Shown in pieces: positions 6,305 through 15,236 of a DNA stretch of 64,000 bases (its first letter is position 1; each line of letters opens with the position of its first letter). Below the pieces are notes generated by a model. That model saw only the letters and a program-made list of their open reading frames with translations, was not told where the DNA came from and searched no databases. This DNA is from Oscillospiraceae bacterium (lineage in GTDB: Bacteria; Bacillota; Clostridia; Oscillospirales; Acutalibacteraceae), in the NCBI GenBank assembly GCA_012520505.1, contig JAAYOC010000024.1:1-64000 (forward strand), in the 5' to 3' direction. The translations under genes and the position numbers were made by a program.

Positions 6305-6332
6305 TTGATAGTACACTTATAAATGTTATAAT
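6305..6332 (+). promoter_or_regulatory. Promoter of the two-component operon
   Basis: TTGATA (6305-6310) and an extended TGTTATAAT (-10 at 6327-6332) are 16 bp apart. Confidence 0.75.
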
Positions 6333-6369
6333 ATCTAATGAAATGTTACAGTTTGTTTGAGGTGTTTTT

Positions 6370-7047
6370 ATGAGAATCTTAATTGTTGAAGACGAAATTC
6401 GCCTTGCAGAAGCGCTTTCAGAAATTATGAAAAGTCAAAGGTATACAGTTGACATGGTTCACGACGGTGAAGATGGTTTTGATTATGCTATGAGTAATAT
6501 CTATGATTGCATAGTAATGGATGTAATGCTTCCGAAGATGAATGGATTTGACATCGTACGTAAAATGCGTGAGGAGGAAAACCAGACACCTGTAATAATG
6601 CTTACGGCAAAAGATGATACGGTAGACAAAATTAAAGGTCTTGATTGCGGTGCGGATGACTATTTGACTAAACCTTTTGAACCAGGCGAACTTCTTGCTA
6701 GAGTAAGAGCAATTTCAAGACGCCAGGGTGAAGTTGTAATGAATGAAATAAAATATGAAGATATCTCTTTGAATCTTACAAACTATACTCTTTCTCGTGG
6801 TGAACATGAGATAAACCTTGGTCCAAAAGAATTTGATATTTTAAAGATACTTATTTCAAATCCGAAAATTATAATTTCAAAGGAAGATATTTTAATTAAG
6901 GTATGGGGTATGGAGTCCGATGCGGAGGATAACAACGTGGAGGTTTATATCTCATTTCTTAGAAAAAAACTAAGCCACCTTAAATCGAAGGTTCAAATTA
7001 AAACGGTTCGTAAAATTGGATATAAGCTGGAGGTGGGCTCAGATTGA
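6370..7047 (+). CDS. OmpR-family response regulator
   Basis: This 225-residue protein has a receiver domain (1-115) and a winged-helix DNA-binding domain (about 128-222). The phosphoacceptor is D51, in IVMDVMLPKMNG; the acidic pair E7/D8 and the conserved LTKPFEP lysine near 101 are present. It is translationally coupled to the sensor kinase downstream (3-base stop/start overlap). An inverted repeat touching its promoter suggests autoregulation. The signal and target genes cannot be inferred from the neighbours. Confidence 0.9.
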   Translation: MRILIVEDEIRLAEALSEIMKSQRYTVDMVHDGEDGFDYAMSNIYDCIVMDVMLPKMNGFDIVRKMREEENQTPVIMLTAKDDTVDKIKGLDCGADDYLTKPFEPGELLARVRAISRRQGEVVMNEIKYEDISLNLTNYTLSRGEHEINLGPKEFDILKILISNPKIIISKEDILIKVWGMESDAEDNNVEVYISFLRKKLSHLKSKVQIKTVRKIGYKLEVGSD

Positions 7048-8336
7048 TAAAAAAGCTTAAAAGGAGATTTATACTTAGTAACATGTTGATGGTTATACTG
7101 GTGCTTTTTGCATTGTTTTTTTCTTTGACATATGTTACTTATTCTTTCCAAGTACAACTTTCTGAAGAAGCTTTAAAAACAGCTTTGACATGTAATCCAG
7201 GTGATGCTCTTTTCACAAATGGGAAAGTAGTTGTGTGTGATGAGCAGAATTTTGATAAAAATAATGATAAGCTTCATACGGTCTTTTTAATTGTAGTAAC
7301 CGATAAGGAAGGCAAAATAACAGCTTCAGATACTTCTGCAAATATGTTTGTAAGTCCTGAAAATGTTAGAAAAGTTACAGAGCTTGCATTAAGGGATGAG
7401 GAAGATATTGGAATTATTTCATCGTACACTGTTCGTTTTATGAAAATACCGCATGAATCCGGTGGATATAAGATTGCATTTGCAGATAGAACATCGGAAG
7501 TTGCTATTATGGCATTTCTCATACGGCTTTATTTTGCAGCAACATTATTTATGTGTGCAATTATGTATTTAATTAGTAGACATATGGCAAAGAAAGCGGT
7601 AGAGCCGGTTGAAAAATCATGGGAAGATCAAAGCAGATTTATTGCAGATGCAAGTCATGAACTGAAAACTCCACTTACTGTTATTCTCGCAAATATGGAT
7701 ATTATGGATCTTAATCCGGACTCTACTGTGGCAGAACAGAAAAAGTGGATTGATAACACTAAATCGGAAGCTAAAAGAATGACAGAGCTTGTGAATGATA
7801 TGTTATTTTTAGCAAGATCTGATGCTGCTGTTGATCAAAGATATAATTTTATGGATGTTGAACTTGCATCAGTTGTTAAAGAATGTATACTTGCATTTGA
7901 ATCTGTAGCTTTTGAAAAAGGTATTCAATTTTCAGTTGTCAGTATTTTAGATAATATCATTGTTAACGGAGATGAAGCGAAATTAAAGCAAGCCATAATG
8001 ATTCTTTTAGATAATGCTTTAAAATATGTAGACAAAAAAGGAAGCATTATGGTTTCAATGGCGAGAACTCAAAGATATGTTAAGATACTTATTTTAAATA
8101 CGGGAAAACCTATTCCCATTGAAAAACAAAAAAACCTCTTTGAACGGTTTTATCGCACGGACGATTCACGTTCAAGAGAGGTTGGGGGTTATGGTTTAGG
8201 TCTTGCTATTGCAAGTAATATTTTGGAATATCATAATGGTAGGGCAGCTCTTGAATACTCGGATGAGAATGGCACATGTTTTTCATATACCCTTCCAATT
8301 AAAATGTTGGCTAGAACTAGATTTGCTAAAAAGTAA
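7044..8336 (+). CDS. Membrane sensor histidine kinase
   Basis: This 430-residue kinase has two membrane segments (about 12-32 and 153-177) around an extracytoplasmic sensing domain of about 120 residues, then a HisKA domain with H205 in ASHELKTPL and a HATPase_c domain (N box NALKY, G box GYGLGLAIA). The start codon is TTG at 7044, inside the response-regulator stop, with GGAGGTGGG upstream. It would phosphorylate the regulator encoded just before it. The sensing domain carries no signature I recognise. Confidence 0.9.
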   Translation: MIKKLKRRFILSNMLMVILVLFALFFSLTYVTYSFQVQLSEEALKTALTCNPGDALFTNGKVVVCDEQNFDKNNDKLHTVFLIVVTDKEGKITASDTSANMFVSPENVRKVTELALRDEEDIGIISSYTVRFMKIPHESGGYKIAFADRTSEVAIMAFLIRLYFAATLFMCAIMYLISRHMAKKAVEPVEKSWEDQSRFIADASHELKTPLTVILANMDIMDLNPDSTVAEQKKWIDNTKSEAKRMTELVNDMLFLARSDAAVDQRYNFMDVELASVVKECILAFESVAFEKGIQFSVVSILDNIIVNGDEAKLKQAIMILLDNALKYVDKKGSIMVSMARTQRYVKILILNTGKPIPIEKQKNLFERFYRTDDSRSREVGGYGLGLAIASNILEYHNGRAALEYSDENGTCFSYTLPIKMLARTRFAKK

Positions 8337-8421
8337 TTGTATTAAGATTAAGTATATACACAGTCAAAAGTAATTTAAGATCTTAATTACGACTATCAAG
8401 AAGAGAGAGATTAAGGTTTTT

Positions 8422-8452
8422 AAAAAATGGACCCACTGGAAAACCAGTGGGC
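8422..8452 (-). terminator. Terminator of the PC4-like gene
   Basis: On the minus strand GCCCACTGG-TTTT-CCAGTGGGT is followed by CCA and a run of six T. Confidence 0.85.
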
Positions 8453-8461
8453 GTCATTTAA

Positions 8462-8680
8462 TTATTTGATTTTGTTCATGAGTTCTCTGAGTGCTGTAAA
8501 TTCTTCTTCTGAAAGAGTTATGCCTTTACCCATTTTTTCGTGTTCCGGATCCCAGTCACGAACGTCGTACTTTGGTTTGCCACCATTCCATGAAATGAGA
8601 TTAAGCTCTCTAGTCCAACCTTTTGCGTTTTCAGAGAATACACCAAACTGATCAACAATTTCATACTTAAATTCTGCCAT
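8462..8680 (-). CDS. YdbC/PC4-like single-stranded nucleic acid-binding protein
   Basis: This 72-residue protein resembles the bacterial YdbC branch of the PC4 transcription-cofactor fold: a four-stranded sheet followed by one helix, forming dimers that bind single-stranded DNA. Visible are the beta region with the WTRELNLISWNGGKPKYDVR core and a C-terminal helix rich in Glu and Leu (TLSEEEFTALRELMNKI). I prefer the ATG at 8680, nine bases after AGGAG; a GTG two codons earlier would sit too close. It is monocistronic with its own terminator. The exact role in bacteria is not well defined. Confidence 0.75.
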   Translation of the reverse strand: MAEFKYEIVDQFGVFSENAKGWTRELNLISWNGGKPKYDVRDWDPEHEKMGKGITLSEEEFTALRELMNKIK

Positions 8681-8746
8681 TGCCACATACTCCTTTATAT
8701 ATTTATATTATAAAGACGAGTAAATTATATACAATCCGGAGGAGAA

Positions 8747-9415
8747 ATGCAACTTTTAATAGGTGACATTATTGTTAACGTTAATAAAAAGAGAATTAAA
8801 AATATGCATATATATGTAAAACCTCCTTATGGAGAGGTTCTTGTTACCGCACCTATTTCGGCTAGAGATAAGGAAATTGAAAACTTTATCCGCTTAAAAA
8901 GTGATTGGATAATAAAGAATGTTGCAAAGTTTAAAACACAAAAACAAATCGAGTTCGAAACCGGAGATGAAATTTTTATCTGGGGCGATTTATATACTTT
9001 AATTTTGAAAACAGGCACAAGATATTCATTGGAACTTGTTGGCAACAATGCAATATTTACAGTAAGAAAAGGATGTACTAAAGAACAAAAGGAAAATTTT
9101 ATTAACAAATGGTATAAAGAAGAAATAATTGAACGCATAGATATTTTACTCCCTAAATGGGAAAACTATACCGGATTTAAATCTTCCGGATATAGAACTC
9201 GTAATATGAAATCTCGCTGGGGTTCTTGTAATACAAAAAACAAAGAACTTTGTTTTAACATAAATTTGGCAAAATATCCGATTGAATGTCTTGATTATAT
9301 AATTCTTCATGAATTAATCCATACGGTTGTTCCAAATCATGGAGAAGAATTTAAGAAGCTTTTAAATTCATATATGCCGGAATGGAAAGAATATAAAAAG
9401 ATATTAAATGAATAA
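8747..9415 (+). CDS. YgjP-type zinc metallopeptidase (M48/SprT-like)
   Basis: This 222-residue protein matches the YgjP-like DUF45 group. It has a beta-rich N-terminal half, the RSRWGSCN-like segment (MKSRWGSCNTKNKELCFN) and a zinc motif LHELIHTVVPNHGEEF, where HELIH supplies the HExxH ligands. Substrates of this group are poorly known. The start follows GGAGGAGAA directly. It is a single-gene unit ending in a strong terminator. Confidence 0.85.
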   Translation: MQLLIGDIIVNVNKKRIKNMHIYVKPPYGEVLVTAPISARDKEIENFIRLKSDWIIKNVAKFKTQKQIEFETGDEIFIWGDLYTLILKTGTRYSLELVGNNAIFTVRKGCTKEQKENFINKWYKEEIIERIDILLPKWENYTGFKSSGYRTRNMKSRWGSCNTKNKELCFNINLAKYPIECLDYIILHELIHTVVPNHGEEFKKLLNSYMPEWKEYKKILNE

Positions 9416-9446
9416 CTCTTGGACAGGCTATCCAAGAGTTTTTTTA
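9414..9446 (+). terminator. Terminator of the YgjP-type gene
   Basis: AACTCTTGGA (9414-9423) pairs perfectly with TCCAAGAGTT (9431-9440), followed by TTTTTATTT. Confidence 0.88.
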
Positions 9447-9523
9447 TTTACTTATTAAATTTCATTTATGCTTTTTGTTTTGTATCTTATATTTTTAAAA
9501 ACACTACTAAACCTGAATGATGT

Positions 9524-11068
9524 TTATTTTATAAGTGATTTTCCTGTCATTTCTTTTGGTTGAGGAAGATTCAGAAGTTTTAGAATTGTAGGAGAAAGAT
9601 CGCAGAGTTTTCCACCTTCACGAAGTTTTAAATCGCCACAGCCGATAACAGCAAATGGTACAGGGTTAGTTGTATGTGCCGTGAAAGGTGAACCATCGGG
9701 CTCATACATTTTTTCAGCATTACCGTGGTCAGCTGTAAGTAAGATAGCTCCATCCATTTGGTTAACCGCTTTTATGAGTCTGCCTAGGCAGGTATCTACA
9801 GTTTCAACAGCTTTTACAGTAGCATCAAAGATTCCTGTATGTCCAACCATATCACAATTTGCGTAGTTAATGATGATTACATCGTATTTATTTGAAAGAA
9901 TAGCTTTAACAAGCTCGTCAGTAACTTCAATTGCACTCATCTCAGGTTTTAAGTTGTAGGTTGTAACTTTAGGGCTTGGGATGAGAATTCTATCTTCACC
10001 CTCGTATTGAACTTCTGTTCCGCCGTTAAAGAAAAATGTTACATGAGCATATTTTTCTGTTTCTGCAATTCTAAGTTGAGTTAAATTGTTATTTGCAAGA
10101 TATTCACCTAAAGTATTCTCAAGCAGTTCAGGTTTAAATGCAATTTCAACATTAGGCATTGTTGCATCGTATTGAGTCATACATACGAAAAATACCGGGA
10201 AGTATTCGTGTGAAAAAGTAGAAAGAGATGGATCAACGAATGCTCGAGTAATTTCACGAGCACGGTCCGGTCGGAAGTTGAAGAAAATTATGCTGTCTTT
10301 TTCTTTAATACGACCACCGTGAGCACCGATACAATCAATTACTGCAGGAAGCATAAACTCGTCTGTTAAGTACTTTCCGTCGGCATCTATAGTTTCATAA
10401 GATGCTCGTATAGCGTCTAAAGGATTAGATACGTGCTCGCCCTCGCCTTTTACAAAAGCATTGTATGCTCGCTTGATTCTTTCCCATCTGTTATCTCTGT
10501 CCATCGCATAGAAACGACCTGTTATAGTTGCAATTTCACCTATGCCAATTTCAGCTATTTTTTGTTCAAGTTCAGCAACATAATCTATTCCAGCGGTAGG
10601 AGGTACATCTCTGCCGTCAAGAATACAGTGGACGAATACATTAGAAGGACCATGTTTTTTAGCAAGTTCTAAAAGACCATATAGATGTGTATTATGACTG
10701 TGAACACCTCCATCTGAAAGAAGTCCCATTAGATGAAGTGCACTATTATTTTTTTTACAGTTTTCTATTGCAAGAAGGAGAGCTTCATTTTCAAAGAAAG
10801 TGCCATCTACAATTGAATTTGAGATTCTAGTGAGATCTTGATAAACGATTCGACCGGCACCTATATTTGTATGCCCTACTTCTGAGTTACCCATTTGCCC
10901 ATCAGGCAAACCAACATCAAGCCCTGACGTACTAATAGTGGTGTTAGGGCAAGAAGTCATTATTTTATCGAGATTTGGTGTGTTTGCACTAACGATAGCA
11001 TTGCCATAGGTTTCTTTTGGAGCCCAGCCAAAGCCATCCATAATGCAAAGTACTACTGGTTTTTTCAT
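9524..11068 (-). CDS. gpmI: 2,3-bisphosphoglycerate-independent phosphoglycerate mutase
   Basis: This 514-residue enzyme interconverts 3- and 2-phosphoglycerate in glycolysis using two Mn2+ ions. Its length is typical. The first metal-binding aspartate is in LCIMDGFGW, the catalytic serine lies in MGNSEVGHTNIGAGR, and the second metal cluster is near the C-terminus (TADHGNAEKM). It follows tpiA by nine bases and is the last gene of a pgk-tpiA-gpmI cluster, so it is co-transcribed with at least tpiA. Its Mn2+ dependence links it loosely to the manganese riboswitch locus in this window. Confidence 0.95.
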   Translation of the reverse strand: MKKPVVLCIMDGFGWAPKETYGNAIVSANTPNLDKIMTSCPNTTISTSGLDVGLPDGQMGNSEVGHTNIGAGRIVYQDLTRISNSIVDGTFFENEALLLAIENCKKNNSALHLMGLLSDGGVHSHNTHLYGLLELAKKHGPSNVFVHCILDGRDVPPTAGIDYVAELEQKIAEIGIGEIATITGRFYAMDRDNRWERIKRAYNAFVKGEGEHVSNPLDAIRASYETIDADGKYLTDEFMLPAVIDCIGAHGGRIKEKDSIIFFNFRPDRAREITRAFVDPSLSTFSHEYFPVFFVCMTQYDATMPNVEIAFKPELLENTLGEYLANNNLTQLRIAETEKYAHVTFFFNGGTEVQYEGEDRILIPSPKVTTYNLKPEMSAIEVTDELVKAILSNKYDVIIINYANCDMVGHTGIFDATVKAVETVDTCLGRLIKAVNQMDGAILLTADHGNAEKMYEPDGSPFTAHTTNPVPFAVIGCGDLKLREGGKLCDLSPTILKLLNLPQPKEMTGKSLIK

Positions 11069-11077
11069 AAAGTTTTC

Positions 11078-11845
11078 CTATCTAGAAGCAGCCTCAACAA
11101 TTTTAGCAAAATCAGGTGCTTTGAGAGAAGCACCGCCAATGAGACCACCGTCAATATCTTCTTGATCAAGTAGTTCAGCAGCATTTTCTGCATTCATTGA
11201 ACCGCCGTATTGAATTACAAAAGCATTGGCAGCTTTAGTATTATAAAGATCAGCTATAAGTTCTCGAATAAAGCTGTTTACCTCATTTGCTTGTTTGGCA
11301 GTTGCTGTTTTGCCGGTGCCGATAGCCCAGACCGGTTCGTATGCAATGATAACATTTTTCAAATCCTCTTCAGAAACATTCTGAAGAGCGATTTTTGTTT
11401 GCATTGAAACAATTTCAAAAGTGATATTTTTTTCTCTTTGCTCAAGTGATTCACCTACACAAAGAATTACTTGAAGACCGGCTTTTAAAGCTGCGTTAAC
11501 ACGCATTGAAACAGTTTCGTCTGTTTCGCCAAAATACTGGCGACGTTCAGAGTGCCCGATTATAACATATTCAACACCTATGGAGGTGAGCATTTGTGGA
11601 GAGATTTCACCTGTAAATGCACCGCTTTCTGCCCAATGGCAGTTTTCAGCACCAACCTTGATGTTTGTGCCTTCTGTGCATTGGATTGCTGTTTGCAAAT
11701 TCACATAAGGTACACAAACAACTACATCGCAATCAGCATTTTTTACAAGTGGTTTGATGTTACCAATAAGTTCTGCTGTTTCGACCGGAGTTTTGTTCAT
11801 CTTCCAGTTACCGGCTATTACCGCTTTTCTGAGTTTTTTGTTCAT
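11078..11845 (-). CDS. tpiA: Triosephosphate isomerase
   Basis: A 255-residue TIM-barrel enzyme that interconverts dihydroxyacetone phosphate and glyceraldehyde 3-phosphate. It shows the GNWKMNKT start, the catalytic histidine in IIGHSERRQYFGE, the catalytic glutamate in AYEPVWAIGTGKTA and the phosphate-binding GGSM/GGASL loops. The ribosome binding site is GAAGGAAG. It lies between pgk (118 bp upstream) and gpmI (9 bp downstream). No gap gene adjoins, unlike the common gap-pgk-tpi-gpmI order. Confidence 0.96.
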   Translation of the reverse strand: MNKKLRKAVIAGNWKMNKTPVETAELIGNIKPLVKNADCDVVVCVPYVNLQTAIQCTEGTNIKVGAENCHWAESGAFTGEISPQMLTSIGVEYVIIGHSERRQYFGETDETVSMRVNAALKAGLQVILCVGESLEQREKNITFEIVSMQTKIALQNVSEEDLKNVIIAYEPVWAIGTGKTATAKQANEVNSFIRELIADLYNTKAANAFVIQYGGSMNAENAAELLDQEDIDGGLIGGASLKAPDFAKIVEAASR

Positions 11846-11963
11846 TTTTTAATCTTCCTTCTTGTTTTTTGTTTAATCTTCGTGTCTGGTATTTCGTATA
11901 GTATTTTACAGCGATTTAGTAATTTTACGGTTTTAGAGTGTTTAGAAATTTTTAAAAATAAAA

Positions 11964-13172
11964 CTATTTATCGTCCATAGCAGCGATGCCCGGAAGCTCT
12001 ATTCCTTTTAAGAATTCGAGAGATGCACCGCCACCGGTTGAAATGTGAGTCATTTTATCGCCAAGTCCGAGTTGATTTACAGCAGCAGCTGAATCGCCAC
12101 CACCAATAACCGTAATTGCATCTGATTCTGCCATTGCTTTCGCTATTTTAAATGTGCCTTTTGCGAGCAATGGATTTTCAAATACGCCCATAGGACCGTT
12201 CCAAACAACCGTTTTTGCCGAGCGAATAGCATCGGCAAAGAGTTCAGCTGTTTTTGGACCAATATCAAGCCCCATATAATCATTTGGTATTTTATCGGCA
12301 TCAACTATTTGAATTTCTATTGGAGCATCAATTGGTTCAGGGAAGTTTTTAGCAATAGTTATATCTATTGGAAGAAGAAGTTTTACATTTCTTTCTTCTG
12401 CTAATTTGAGCATTTCTTTGCAGTAATCAATTTTAGTTTCGTCAAGCAGAGATGTGCCTACAGAATATCCTTTTGCTACAAGGAAAGTATATGCCATACC
12501 ACCGCCAATGATGATTGTATCCGTTTTATCTAAAAGATTTTTGATTACCGGAAGTTTATCTTCGACTTTTGCCCCACCGAGTATGGTGACGAAAGGTCGC
12601 TCTGGTTCTTCGACCGCATTGCCAAGGTATTTGAGTTCTTTTTCAATGAGGTAGCCTGATACGGCTTCCTTCACAAAAGAAGCAACTCCAACAGTAGAGC
12701 AATGCGCCCTATGAGCTGTGCCGAAGGCATCGTTTACGAAGATATCCGCAAGTGAACCAAGTTCACTTGAAAAAGTCTCTTCATTTTTTGTTTCTTCGGC
12801 TCTAAAGCGAGTGTTCTCCAGGAGAATAACGTCACCATTCTTCATTGCTGCAACCGCCTCTTTTGCATTGTCACCGACAACTGTGTCGTCCGCAGCAAAT
12901 AGAACATCAGTACCAAGAAGTTTTGAAAGTCTCTTTGCAACCGGTGCTAAAGAAAGTTCAGGTTTTGCTTCTCCCTTTGGCTTGCCTAAATGAGAGCAAA
13001 GGATTACTTTGCCACCGTCGGTAATGAGTTTTTTTATTGTAGGAAGAGCGGCAACAAGACGACTTTCATCTGTAATTTTACCTTCTTTTAGTGGTACGTT
13101 AAAGTCACATCTGACGAGAACTTTTTTGCCTTTTACATTTATATCATCAATTGTTTTTTTGTTGAGTATCAT
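11964..13172 (-). CDS. pgk: Phosphoglycerate kinase
   Basis: This 402-residue two-domain enzyme transfers phosphate from 1,3-bisphosphoglycerate to ADP. The N-terminal substrate signature [11 protein letters not shown], the HLGKPKG segment and the C-terminal nucleotide loop [10 protein letters not shown] with the [12 protein letters not shown] end are all present, and the length is typical. It is the first gene of the cluster. The upstream region holds a 10-bp-phased TAAG repeat that may bear on regulation. Confidence 0.96.
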   Translation of the reverse strand: MILNKKTIDDINVKGKKVLVRCDFNVPLKEGKITDESRLVAALPTIKKLITDGGKVILCSHLGKPKGEAKPELSLAPVAKRLSKLLGTDVLFAADDTVVGDNAKEAVAAMKNGDVILLENTRFRAEETKNEETFSSELGSLADIFVNDAFGTAHRAHCSTVGVASFVKEAVSGYLIEKELKYLGNAVEEPERPFVTILGGAKVEDKLPVIKNLLDKTDTIIIGGGMAYTFLVAKGYSVGTSLLDETKIDYCKEMLKLAEERNVKLLLPIDITIAKNFPEPIDAPIEIQIVDADKIPNDYMGLDIGPKTAELFADAIRSAKTVVWNGPMGVFENPLLAKGTFKIAKAMAESDAITVIGGGDSAAAVNQLGLGDKMTHISTGGGASLEFLKGIELPGIAAMDDK

Positions 13173-13200
13173 ACTTTAAATCGACCTTTCAATTTTCAGT

Positions 13201-13270
13201 CATGTACTAAGATACATCGAAATATGTTAAGAAACATTAAGATATACTAAGATGTACTAAGTTAGTTTAT
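13201..13270. repeat. 10-bp-phased TAAG repeats upstream of pgk
   Basis: TAAG occurs at 13208, 13228, 13238, 13248 and 13258, spaced exactly 20, 10, 10 and 10 bp, within near-repeats such as TACTAAGAT and GTACTAAG. The array lies 30-90 bp upstream of pgk, where its promoter should be. It may be a multi-site operator or phased curved DNA. Confidence 0.6.
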
Positions 13271-13307
13271 AAGAAATGAATTAGTTCGCAAAGTAAACAA
13301 ATTAAGG

Positions 13308-14180
13308 TTATTGGACATCCTTAAATGCAACAGCTAGGGCTGCTTTGCTTGCACCAAATACTGAAAGTGCACCTAATTTATACATAGTCATTGGAGGATA
13401 ACCGAGTTCCTGTTCAAGGAGTAGCGCCATAGCCAGTGCCTCTTTTTCACGAGACGCATAACCGATAGCATAGTCAGGTTTTTCAGCTCTTGTTAAAGCC
13501 TCAATACAGTATGCATAAAATTGGTCAAATGCAGAGTGATCTCCTTTTTTGATTATAAGCTCATGAGCTTCACCATCTCTTAAAGCGAGTGCAGGGAACG
13601 GATGATAATCTGTTTTGTATTTAATCAATTCCACCCAACTCATTCCGGCTTCTTTATATGAGAATGGAACATGGAAGGCATCCACAAAAAGTGTCATTTT
13701 ACTGGCACTTTCATGAAGTGTTTCGAGCAATTTTTCAAAGTCCATTTTTTCAGCTGCAAGTTTTGCTGCTTCAAGAACTAAAAAGCCTGATGCCATAGAA
13801 AAGTTGTTTGCATAAAAAGCTTCAATTTTAATGTTAGCTTCCGGGTATTGTTTAAAGAATAAATCTATAGCTTCTTTTGCAGCTTTGTGCATAGGAAATT
13901 GTTCGTTTCCGGCCATAATAACAAGAACGTTGTTAAAGCCGGATTGGAAAGCTTTTTTATACCTATCAACATATACAGCTGCAGGAATGTAGAAGTTTGA
14001 AATTTTATCTTTTGGTGCAGGAAGAATTTCGTAGAAATTTTCAATTGAGAAGTCTACACCTTCTGAGAAGAATTTATCATCAATGTTGAATGTGGTAGCA
14101 ATTATTTCGATATCATAGTTATCTGTGAGTTCTAATGGTAGGTCACTGCATGTATCGGTGATTATCATTGTTTTGTTCAT
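13308..14180 (-). CDS. DegV-family fatty-acid-binding protein
   Basis: This 290-residue protein has the DegV N-terminal signature (IITDTCSDLPLEL), a central NNFSMASGFLVLEA segment and a C-terminal half with YAIGYASREKEAL and KLGALSVFGASKAA. In Firmicutes this family (FakB in staphylococci) binds fatty acids for a DAK-type kinase (FakA). No fakA-like gene is in the window, so ligand and partner stay open. The start is preceded by AAAGGAGG. It lies between pgk and the potassium-uptake operon and may be transcribed alone. Confidence 0.85.
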   Translation of the reverse strand: MNKTMIITDTCSDLPLELTDNYDIEIIATTFNIDDKFFSEGVDFSIENFYEILPAPKDKISNFYIPAAVYVDRYKKAFQSGFNNVLVIMAGNEQFPMHKAAKEAIDLFFKQYPEANIKIEAFYANNFSMASGFLVLEAAKLAAEKMDFEKLLETLHESASKMTLFVDAFHVPFSYKEAGMSWVELIKYKTDYHPFPALALRDGEAHELIIKKGDHSAFDQFYAYCIEALTRAEKPDYAIGYASREKEALAMALLLEQELGYPPMTMYKLGALSVFGASKAALAVAFKDVQ

Positions 14181-14252
14181 AATAAACCTCCTTTTGTTTG
14201 CTTTTAAATTTCATCGTTTTTAAATTTCTTATTTTTGCTTTTTTAGTAATGT

Positions 14253-15236
14253 TTATTTCTGCTTTTCCTTAGTAATATCTAAAAGATTATCAACCGTTTG
14301 AGTCAAGTAATCTGACTCAGTTTCAATTGATTCGATTTTTTCTGTAATTTCTTTATCTTCCATCAAATTAAATCTTTCTTTAATCTCTTTTGCATTTTTA
14401 TGGATAGAAGTAATTTTAGTGTACATATCGTGTGAAATTTCTTTCATAACCATTGCTTTAATTTGTTCACGTTCATGTTGTGCAGCTTCTTGCCTTTTTT
14501 CAGCTTCAAGAGTTTCACGTTCAAAAGCAATAGTAATTTGTGAAAGCAGGGCAGTTAAACATTCTTCAGCTTCAGTAGAGAGTTCATTTTTTGTACAGTC
14601 AATTGAAACAACCCCAACTGTTTTATTTGCACTTCTAATTGGAACGTATTTATATCCTGCCTCTTGAAATTCAACTTCGCCATATCCACAGGCTGCGGAG
14701 TTTTTAAAGCACCATTTTAAAGCTTCATTTGTCTCGTCTTTATCTATGTCAAAGAAGAACTCAGTTTCACAACCGGTAAGTTCTGAAAGCTTTTTGTTTG
14801 AATATTCAATCACTCTGTCTTTACCACGAATTCCAAGGAGGTCTTGACTTGCTTTGTAAAGTTTTTTATGAAGATTTGCGTTATATTTGGATTTGTTTAT
14901 TTGCGATTGAAGCCTTGACACCAAGGTGTTCACAATAAAGGCAACAATTAGGAAAATAATTGCAGATGTTACAAAACTTTTTGACCGAACTGTCCAACTA
15001 TATCTAGGTTCAAGAAACAGGTAATCCATTGAAAAGATTAGTATAAAAGATGCAATAAATGTTGGAATAAAATGGGTGGTTTGAATAGTGATTATGAGAA
15101 CAGCAAGTAAAAAGAGAAGGAGAAGTCCGGATGATTTAATTCCATATGCGTCCATTGCAAAAGCTAAAAGTGTTGCAAGGCCGCAAATTATAATTACCTG
15201 CAACATATCTTTTGCAATAGTCTTTAAATGTTTCAT
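14253..15236 (-). CDS. KdpD-like membrane sensor lacking the ATPase domain
   Basis: This 327-residue protein starts with four membrane helices of the DUF4118 type found in KdpD (about 10-110, including a DYLFLEPRYSWTV linker). Next come a GAF-like region (about 125-240) and a HisKA-like helix pair with EISHDMYTKITSI, where H269 sits at the phosphoacceptor position. It then stops: there is no HATPase_c domain, and the normal KdpD N-terminal Usp/KdpD domains are also missing. Its start overlaps the trkH stop by four bases, so it is translated with a potassium channel subunit. A potassium or c-di-AMP sensing partner of Trk, or a phosphoacceptor scaffold, are possible roles. Confidence 0.75.
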   Translation of the reverse strand: MKHLKTIAKDMLQVIIICGLATLLAFAMDAYGIKSSGLLLLFLLAVLIITIQTTHFIPTFIASFILIFSMDYLFLEPRYSWTVRSKSFVTSAIIFLIVAFIVNTLVSRLQSQINKSKYNANLHKKLYKASQDLLGIRGKDRVIEYSNKKLSELTGCETEFFFDIDKDETNEALKWCFKNSAACGYGEVEFQEAGYKYVPIRSANKTVGVVSIDCTKNELSTEAEECLTALLSQITIAFERETLEAEKRQEAAQHEREQIKAMVMKEISHDMYTKITSIHKNAKEIKERFNLMEDKEITEKIESIETESDYLTQTVDNLLDITKEKQK

